Assembly (NCBI GenBank): GCA_030648515.1
Contig: JAUSHK010000003.1
Coordinates: forward strand, 1-44,709
Direction of reading: 5' to 3'
DNA length: 44,709 bases
Source: Candidatus Jorgensenbacteria bacterium
GTDB lineage: Bacteria > Patescibacteriota > Minisyncoccia > UBA6257 > GWB1-50-10
The notes under the pieces were generated by a model. That model had not been told where the DNA came from. It saw only the letters and a program-made list of their open reading frames with translations, and did no database searches. Of the stretch, positions 40,425 to 44,709 are shown in pieces. The translations under genes and the position numbers were made by a program. Each line of letters begins with the position of its first letter. The stretch's first letter is position 1.

Positions 40425-41537
40425 ATGCAAATTAAAAACACAATAACTTATCTCAGCTCCGGCGTAGATTATGGCGCCATGGATCCATTCAAATGCGCTG
40501 CTCAGCTCGCAGCAAAAGAAACCGCGCAGAACCTCGAACTTTATCACGGACTTATCGAGATTGGAAAAAGCCGCGGAGAGAGCGCGTACATTATGGAATT
40601 CCCCGGCTTCTACCTCGCGCATGTCCACGAAGGGCTCGGGACAAAAAACCTCGTCGCTGATGAAATGGGTAAGGATTTTCCGCTTTTTTATGACGCTATT
40701 GCGCAGGATACAGTGGCTATGATTGTAAATGACGTGATTACAGTTGGCGCCCTACCGATTTCGGTGGCAATGCATCTTGCTGTTGGTAGTTCCAATTGGT
40801 TTAAAGAAACGGAGCGTAGCAGTAATTTAATCGCTGGCTGGAAAAAAACGTGCGACATGGCGCAATGTGCATGGGGCGGAGGAAAAACACCGACGCTTCA
40901 GGGCATTATAGAGCCTGGCACTGTAGAATTAAGCGGCTCAGCAATCGGAATAATTTCCCCGAAGAAAAATATTCTCTTGGGAGAAAAATTACAGGCCGGG
41001 GACGCGATTGTGCTTTTTGGAAGCTCAGGCATTCACGCAAATGGGCTGACGTTGGCACGCAAAATAGGCAAAAAGCTCGTAGACGGCTTCCGAACAAAAA
41101 TCAGCGATGGGAGAACATACGGAGAAGCGTTACTTGATCCGACAATAATCTATGTCCCTCTCATGAGAAATCTTCAGAAAGCGGGCATTGAAATCCATTA
41201 TGCCGTAAACATAACAGGCCACGGCTGGAGAAAAATTATGCGGGAACCGCAGGAATTCACCTACATCATAGAAAAAATTCCCAAACCACAGCCGATTTTC
41301 AAGTTTATCCAAGAAAACGGCCCTGTGAGCGACGAGGAAGCGTATGCAAATCTAAATATGGGCGCCGGTCTTGCACTTTTCATGCCTGAGAAATACGTCT
41401 CAGAAACGATATTAATAGCAAATCTCCAATGTGGCATATCAGCACTTCCTGCGGGACACGTGGCACGAGGAAAAAAGAAAGTAGTGATAAGACCATTAGG
41501 AATAGAATACAGTGCAGAAACACTGCGAGTCAGGTAA
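40425..41537 (+). CDS. PurM-like (AIR synthase-related) protein
   Basis: It is a 370-residue protein of the PurM/AIR synthase ATP-binding superfamily. Signs are SSGVDYGAMDPFKCAAQL, the glycine-rich GLGTKNLVADEM, NDVITVGALPISVAMHLAVG, GGGKTPTLQGII, GSAIGIISPKKNILLGEKL and GDAIVLFGSSGIHANGLTLA. PurM makes the imidazole ring in purine synthesis, but no other purine gene is in the window, so the substrate is uncertain. A strong Shine-Dalgarno (TGGAGGAG) fixes ATG 40425. Upstream, TTGACA lies at about 40344 with a poor -10. It follows the tmRNA and precedes the tandem RNA pair. Confidence 0.85.
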   Translation: MQIKNTITYLSSGVDYGAMDPFKCAAQLAAKETAQNLELYHGLIEIGKSRGESAYIMEFPGFYLAHVHEGLGTKNLVADEMGKDFPLFYDAIAQDTVAMIVNDVITVGALPISVAMHLAVGSSNWFKETERSSNLIAGWKKTCDMAQCAWGGGKTPTLQGIIEPGTVELSGSAIGIISPKKNILLGEKLQAGDAIVLFGSSGIHANGLTLARKIGKKLVDGFRTKISDGRTYGEALLDPTIIYVPLMRNLQKAGIEIHYAVNITGHGWRKIMREPQEFTYIIEKIPKPQPIFKFIQENGPVSDEEAYANLNMGAGLALFMPEKYVSETILIANLQCGISALPAGHVARGKKKVVIRPLGIEYSAETLRVR

Positions 41538-41541
41538 ATTC

Positions 41542-41728
41542 TTATCCACACCCCCCACTTGCAGAAAGTGCCGGAAGGCCTAAACTAGTAATTGGGTCAT
41601 TACCATATTTCAGTGCAACGCGGCCATCCTCGGGCCGAATTATGTGGGCATACAAATGCCCTATCATCAGTTCTTTTTATTTACAGGAAAAAGCCTCGCC
41701 CTATTATCTTATTATGCGAGGCTTTTTT
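41542..41728 (+). ncRNA. Candidate structured RNA, copy A of a tandem pair
   Basis: This non-coding unit resembles the next one (copy B) from its first bases (TTATCCAC, C-rich run, TTG) through CCTAAACTAGTAATTGGG to a shared 3' module: GGCC hairpin, CCGAA, GTGGGCATACAAATGCCC (hairpin with ATACAAAT). It ends in a terminator. Conserved sequence blocks with different stem sequences argue for a selected RNA structure. No known riboswitch or small RNA signature is recognised. Confidence 0.6.
41688..41728 (+). terminator. Terminator of RNA copy A
   Basis: AAAAAGCCTCGC and GCGAGGCTTTTTT, a 12 bp stem with T6. Confidence 0.9.
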
Positions 41729-41748
41729 ATTTTCCGGCACTCCTAAAA

Positions 41749-41935
41749 TTGTCCACCTCCCCCTTGTAAGCAACGGCCAGAAACCTATACTATTAACTGG
41801 GATTGGTGCTATCCACAAACCCAAATCCCAACATGGTCTGGCCACTATCACTAGTGTTTCCGGACCGAACGTGCGGAAATACAAATCTGCGCGGCTCTTT
41901 TCATAAAAAAGCTCTAGTGATCCTGGGGCTTTTTT
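41749..41935 (+). ncRNA. Candidate structured RNA, copy B of a tandem pair
   Basis: It begins TTGTCCACCTCCCCCTTG and has CCTATACTATTAACTGGG where copy A has CCTAAACTAGTAATTGGG. It then has a TGGGATT/AATCCCA stem, a GGTCTGG/CCGGACC stem followed by GAA, and a GCGGAAATACAAATCTGC hairpin carrying the same ATACAAAT. It ends in its own terminator. Same length as copy A. Confidence 0.6.
41905..41935 (+). terminator. Terminator of RNA copy B
   Basis: AAAAAAGCTCTAG and CTGGGGCTTTTTT, a stem with a few G-U pairs and T6. Confidence 0.88.
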
Positions 41936-42019
41936 ATTTGACTCTAGTCAAGCCGGCGTGTTATGTTTCCTGAAGCAGATTAAGTGAATATAAACCTATA
42001 TAGAACAGAGGGGACAGCC

Positions 42020-42316
42020 ATGGAAGAAATAGAAACAAAAGAAGGGAGTGAAATCGCCGTTGTCTTTATGCAATTCACCATTAAACTTAATGGAGATAGT
42101 GAATTTTTTGTTGGTAAAACCGCCGATGACATTCTTCTTGAAACAAACAATGGAGTAATGTACGAAGGAAAAGAATACGGTGGATACAAAAAGGTAACTC
42201 TTAAGCGCATTGAGGCAATAAAAAAATTGGACGCTATAGCGTTAGAAAACGCGATTAATTCAGTAAAAAGCGGGCTTCAAAGTGTCGCTTTCATAGTTTT
42301 AGAAAAAAGGCGATAA
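42020..42316 (+). CDS. 98-residue orphan protein
   Basis: It is a small, charged, soluble-looking protein (MEEIETKEGSEIAVVFMQF...). An alternating pattern suggests beta strands in the first half, and a helix runs at about 68-90 (KRIEAIKKLDAIALENAI). It has no signal peptide and no motif I recognise. Shine-Dalgarno GAGGGGA supports ATG 42020, and a strong terminator follows. An in-frame GTG lies 36 bp upstream but lacks a ribosome site. It stands directly after the tandem RNA pair, but the terminator between them argues for separate transcription. Confidence 0.7.
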   Translation: MEEIETKEGSEIAVVFMQFTIKLNGDSEFFVGKTADDILLETNNGVMYEGKEYGGYKKVTLKRIEAIKKLDAIALENAINSVKSGLQSVAFIVLEKRR

Positions 42317-42333
42317 ATTAGTTCATCTTGCGC

Positions 42334-42360
42334 AGAGCCGATTAAAACCCGGCTCTTTTT
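42334..42360 (+). terminator. Terminator of the 98-residue gene
   Basis: AGAGCCG and CGGCTCT stem followed by TTTT; the infC -35 box starts 3 bp further on. Confidence 0.9.
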
Positions 42361-42362
42361 AT

Positions 42363-42391
42363 TTGACTCCTCCCACAAAGTGCCTTACTAT
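42363..42391 (+). promoter_or_regulatory. Promoter of the infC-rpmI-rplT operon
   Basis: TTGACT (42363-42368), 17 bp, TACTAT (42386-42391). Six bases later is an in-frame ATC (42398), the same spacing as between -10 boxes and ATG codons of other genes here. Confidence 0.75.
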
Positions 42392-42397
42392 ATTCTC

Positions 42398-42901
42398 ATC
42401 TACACCAAGATCAATAACCAAATAACCGCGCCGGAGCTTCGGGTCATAGACGAGCACGGAGCAAACCTCGGCATACTCCCGCGTGATAAGGCGCTCACCC
42501 TAGCACGGGAACAAGGCCTTGATCTGGTAGAGATTGCCGCGACGGCAAACCCGCCGGTCGCAAAAATCATAAGCTTTGACAAATTCAGGTATCAAAAGGA
42601 AAAAGAAGAGAAAAAGCTTTACGTGGCGCAGAAAAAAATCGGCGAATTGAAGCAAATTAGGATTTCGCCGCGCGCCGCGAAAAACGACCTCGAAATAAAA
42701 ATAAAGAAAATAGGGGAATTTTTGTCCGAAGGGCACAAGATTGAAATAAGCATCTTCCTCCGCGGACGTGAAAAAGCAAACCGCGACTGGGCGCTTCAGA
42801 AACTCAATAATTTTCTTACAATGATAAAAGTACCGCATGTCGTAACGCTCTCCCCTCGCCCGGGCGGACGCGGGTTCGTAAGCCAAATCGCAAAAAAATA
42901 A
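42398..42901 (+). CDS. infC: Translation initiation factor IF-3, probable AUC start
   Basis: IF-3 keeps 30S subunits free and checks the start codon. The family body is complete: KINNQITAPELRVIDEHGAN, REQGLDLVEIAATANPPVAKI, the linker KFRYQKEKEEKK, and a C-terminal domain with QIRISPRAAKNDLEIKIKKI, GHKIEISIFLRGREKANRDW and LSPRPGGRGFVSQIAKK. No ATG or Shine-Dalgarno precedes it. A GTG at 42380 lies inside the promoter. I place the start at ATC 42398, 6 bp after the -10, giving MYTKINNQI. IF-3 genes typically use AUU, AUC or AUA as an autoregulatory start. ATT 42392 is an alternative. Confidence 0.93.
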   Translation: MYTKINNQITAPELRVIDEHGANLGILPRDKALTLAREQGLDLVEIAATANPPVAKIISFDKFRYQKEKEEKKLYVAQKKIGELKQIRISPRAAKNDLEIKIKKIGEFLSEGHKIEISIFLRGREKANRDWALQKLNNFLTMIKVPHVVTLSPRPGGRGFVSQIAKK

Positions 42902-42902
42902 C

Positions 42903-43088
42903 ATGAAACATTCAACGCTTAAGAGCATCACAAAAAGACTCAAAATATCAAAAGGAGGAAAAGTAATGCGCCGATCAATGGGACTCGGTCACTCGCGCGC
43001 GAATAAGTCCTCGCGTCAGCGTCATCGGCGCAGTAAGGAGCACGAGCTAGGCAATCAAGGCGTCGCGGCTAGAAAATACTTCTTATAG
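42903..43088 (+). CDS. rpmI: 50S ribosomal protein bL35
   Basis: It has 61 residues, strongly basic, with the bL35 pattern KSITKRLKISKGGKVMRRSMG, then the Arg/Lys-rich RANKSSRQRHRRSKEHEL. It starts 1 bp after the infC stop, so it is translationally coupled. Order infC-rpmI-rplT is the classic one. Confidence 0.93.
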   Translation: MKHSTLKSITKRLKISKGGKVMRRSMGLGHSRANKSSRQRHRRSKEHELGNQGVAARKYFL

Positions 43089-43128
43089 TTGCTTTTCCGT
43101 TCGATTTCACATACACTCTACTTCTAAT

Positions 43129-43164
43129 TATGTCCCTTCGGGACATCTCCCGCAGGGAGACAAA
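43129..43164 (+). repeat. 36 bp double-hairpin repeat between rpmI and rplT
   Basis: TATGTCCCTTCGGGACAT then CTCCCGCAGGGAGACAAA; it matches 34 of 36 bases of the copy inside the cysteine desulfurase gene. Both differences are in the small loops. Confidence 0.85.
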
Positions 43165-43191
43165 TAAACTAACAATTAATTACCATTCTCT

Positions 43192-43536
43192 ATGACACGG
43201 GTAAAACGGGGCACAACTGCTAATAAAAGACGCGAAAAAGTACTGAAACTCACCAAGGGCTTTAAGTGGGGGCGTAAATCAAAAGAACGCGCCGCGAAAG
43301 AGGGGCTCTTGCACGCGCTTCCGCGCATGTTTAAAGGCAGAAAGGAAAAGAAGCGCGATTACCGCCGGCTCTGGAACGTAAAGATAAACGCTGGTTCGCG
43401 CGAAGCGGGAACAAAATACAGCACGCTCATAAACGCACTCCATAAGAAAAAGGTTCGCCTCGACCGAAAAATTCTCGCCGATCTCGCCGAACACGAACCG
43501 GAAGTGTTTAAAAAGATAGTTGAGTTTGTAAAATAA
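43192..43536 (+). CDS. rplT: 50S ribosomal protein bL20
   Basis: It has 114 residues, basic, with TRVKRGTTANKRREKVLKLT, KGFKWGRKSKERAAKEGLLH, RDYRRLWNVKINAGSREAGT and a final helical domain. It is an early assembly protein on 23S rRNA and in many bacteria represses its own operon. The 103 bp gap from rpmI holds the double-hairpin repeat instead of a recognisable bL20 operator. Confidence 0.95.
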   Translation: MTRVKRGTTANKRREKVLKLTKGFKWGRKSKERAAKEGLLHALPRMFKGRKEKKRDYRRLWNVKINAGSREAGTKYSTLINALHKKKVRLDRKILADLAEHEPEVFKKIVEFVK

Positions 43537-43564
43537 AAACCGCCCATACAACAGGGCGGTTTTT
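43535..43564. terminator. Bidirectional terminator between rplT and the Nudix gene
   Basis: AAAAACCGCCC and GGGCGGTTTTT, a perfect 11 bp stem; it overlaps the stop codon of the convergent Nudix gene. Confidence 0.92.
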
Positions 43565-44084
43565 ACTTATTAGGAACCGGCTTGGGTTGCACGGGAACCG
43601 GCCCGTGCTTGCGCCTGCCTAAAATAACACTTTGTATATATTTCAAATGCCTCTGGAGGTTTGGCGCCGTGAGCATCTTTATAGCGTCTCTGCACAAAAA
43701 CCATCCGTACCCGTCGTGCCGCTCCCCTTCGTGGTTTTCACTTACAAGCTTGATATGTATCTCCTGATTGCGCGTCTCGGCGAGATAGTACACAACGGTC
43801 TTGTAAATCTTCTGCCGGTCGCGCACATACGTAAACCGGTCTTCCACGCGAAACCAATTTTTGAACTGTAAATCGCGCGGCCGGAGCCCCGTCTCTTCCC
43901 ATACCTCGCGGAGTGCCGCGCGAAAACTCTGCTCCCCTTCTTCAAGCTTGCCTTTTGGAAAATTCCAATACGTCCCGCCGTTATAGAGCAGTAGAAACTT
44001 TGGACCCTCGCGCGTCATGCGGTAAATAATTATGCCGGCGGAAAATTCCTGACGCGAAGGGCGTATGGGATTATTTTTGAACAT
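43563..44084 (-). CDS. Nudix hydrolase
   Basis: It has 173 residues. The Nudix box is complete: GKLEEGEQSFRAALREVWEE followed by TGL (GX5EX7REUXEEXGU, about residues 45-67). SAGIIIYRMTREGPKFLLLY and NFPKGK before it resemble Ap4A-hydrolase-type members. The exact substrate is not determined. The C-terminal tail (GRRKHGPVPVQPKPVPNK) is Pro-rich. Its ATG overlaps the 3' end of the transporter gene by 14 bp, so the two are co-transcribed. Confidence 0.9.
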   Translation of the reverse strand: MFKNNPIRPSRQEFSAGIIIYRMTREGPKFLLLYNGGTYWNFPKGKLEEGEQSFRAALREVWEETGLRPRDLQFKNWFRVEDRFTYVRDRQKIYKTVVYYLAETRNQEIHIKLVSENHEGERHDGYGWFLCRDAIKMLTAPNLQRHLKYIQSVILGRRKHGPVPVQPKPVPNK

Positions 44085-44709
44085 TTGATGGCAAATGGTC
44101 AGCGATGAGCGGCCGACTTGTGGTCCGCTTCGGTAAAATTATATTCGGCAAGGTAAGAATTACAAACGCGCTCCCAAAAGAAAGTATCCCTGCGGCGATA
44201 AAGAGCGCGGGAAAGCCAAAGTAATCCGCGACCATTCCGCCGATGAGCGCCGTAACGCCCGACGCAACGCCGATTGACGTGCTATCAAGCGACCAATCAA
44301 GCGCGTACCGGTCCTTATCAAGATGGCGCGAAAAAATCGCGTACCATGACGGGATATAAAGCCCGAAAGCGATGCCTTGGAGTAATGTCACAAAATAGAG
44401 TTGCCCGGTTGTCTTTACAAGAAGAAACGCGAGGGCGACAAAACCGGCAAGGATAAGGCTCCCGATAAGCGTGTAGAGCTCGTCTTTTTCTCCCTTGTGT
44501 CGGTCAAGGAGAAGCGCGACGGGAATCTGGATAATTGATTTTACAATCCAGTAAATCGCCGACGTCGCGCCGATGGTAACAAGGCTGACGTTTGGAATTC
44601 CCTGAATTATGAAAACGGCAAAAATCGGGCCAATAAGCCCCCACCCCGACCACAACATCAGGTCGGAAAGGATAAAATGCTTCACGACGCGGTTAATTTT
44701 AATCCTGCC
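44071..44709 (-). CDS. MFS-type transporter (partial; N-terminus beyond the window)
   Basis: The frame is open to the window edge. A GTG at 44685 is the only start-like codon, but the sequence before it continues in frame (GRIKINRVV), so the protein probably extends upstream. The visible 212 residues contain about six membrane helices. Features such as LLDRHKGEKDE after helix 2-3 and a central GIAFGLYIPSWYAIFSRHLD resemble an MFS half. Substrate unknown. Confidence 0.65.
   Translation of the reverse strand, partial: GRIKINRVVKHFILSDLMLWSGWGLIGPIFAVFIIQGIPNVSLVTIGATSAIYWIVKSIIQIPVALLLDRHKGEKDELYTLIGSLILAGFVALAFLLVKTTGQLYFVTLLQGIAFGLYIPSWYAIFSRHLDKDRYALDWSLDSTSIGVASGVTALIGGMVADYFGFPALFIAAGILSFGSAFVILTLPNIILPKRTTSRPLIADHLPSNVQK

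Noticed and set aside
1-44709. CRISPR array, rRNA or insertion sequence
   Set aside because: No regularly spaced repeats, no rRNA signature and no transposase frame were seen; the only RT belongs to the DGR.

Overview
This window looks like a chromosomal fragment of a Candidate Phyla Radiation (Patescibacteria) bacterium, most likely a Parcubacteria-type lineage. This is inferred from several features. The genes are compact and mostly housekeeping. A very large surface protein carries an N-terminal peptidoglycan-binding domain. Both RNase Y and RNase J are present. None of the six tRNAs, nor the tmRNA, encodes its 3' CCA. Many genes are small orphan membrane or secreted proteins, and several aminoacyl-tRNA synthetases have unusual forms. 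No rRNA gene, CRISPR array or insertion sequence is visible.

Layout. 1-9.6 kb (minus strand): the 5' part of an S-layer-like surface protein, a ~500 bp leader with a candidate structured RNA, then a run of envelope and stress genes (membrane protein, ClpB, HtrA-like protease, SIMPL-domain protein). 9.6-12.2 kb: a complete diversity-generating retroelement (DGR). It has a reverse transcriptase with the DGR-type SQ motif, an Avd-like four-helix protein on the opposite strand, a 110 bp template repeat (TR), and a target gene ending in the matching 110 bp variable repeat (VR). TR and VR differ at 21 positions, all of them adenines in the TR coding strand. 12.2-18.9 kb: cysteine desulfurase, two Nudix-type or orphan accessory genes, MgtC/SapB, C39-like peptidase, ArfB-type rescue factor, DedA, HisRS and tRNA-His, -Phe and -Arg. 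18.9-28.2 kb: tRNA-Pro and -Gly, a DksA-type zinc-finger protein, an ECF sigma factor operon, HU, RNase Y, a reduced iPGM-like protein, a holin-like protein, SecG and an extracellular solute-binding protein. 28.2-39.4 kb: tRNA-Leu, RNase J, TrpRS, three small membrane proteins, an IleRS with an inserted histidine-phosphatase domain, a Ca2+/cation antiporter, ArgRS with a lost HIGH motif, and a second protein resembling the DGR target. 39.4-44.7 kb: smpB and tmRNA, a PurM-like enzyme, two tandem homologous structured RNAs, an orphan 98-aa protein, infC-rpmI-rplT, a Nudix hydrolase and a partial MFS transporter.

Two styles of gene start are visible. Many housekeeping genes have a TATAAT-like -10 box only 6-8 bp before the start codon, so their mRNAs should be leaderless. 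A second group of mostly orphan or accessory genes (DGR target, Nudix 13.6 kb, DksA-like, small membrane proteins, PurM-like and others) has strong Shine-Dalgarno sequences, often near-consensus TTGACA promoters, and strong terminators.

The most interesting items are: the DGR and its unusual layout (own TR-RNA promoter and terminator, Avd on the opposite strand with a C8 tract that breaks its frame); the tandem RNA pair at 41.5-41.9 kb; the kissing-loop RNA upstream of the S-layer gene; the phosphatase domain inside IleRS; the degenerate iPGM; and the likely leaderless infC starting at AUC. All function calls are from motif recognition by eye; no database search was run.
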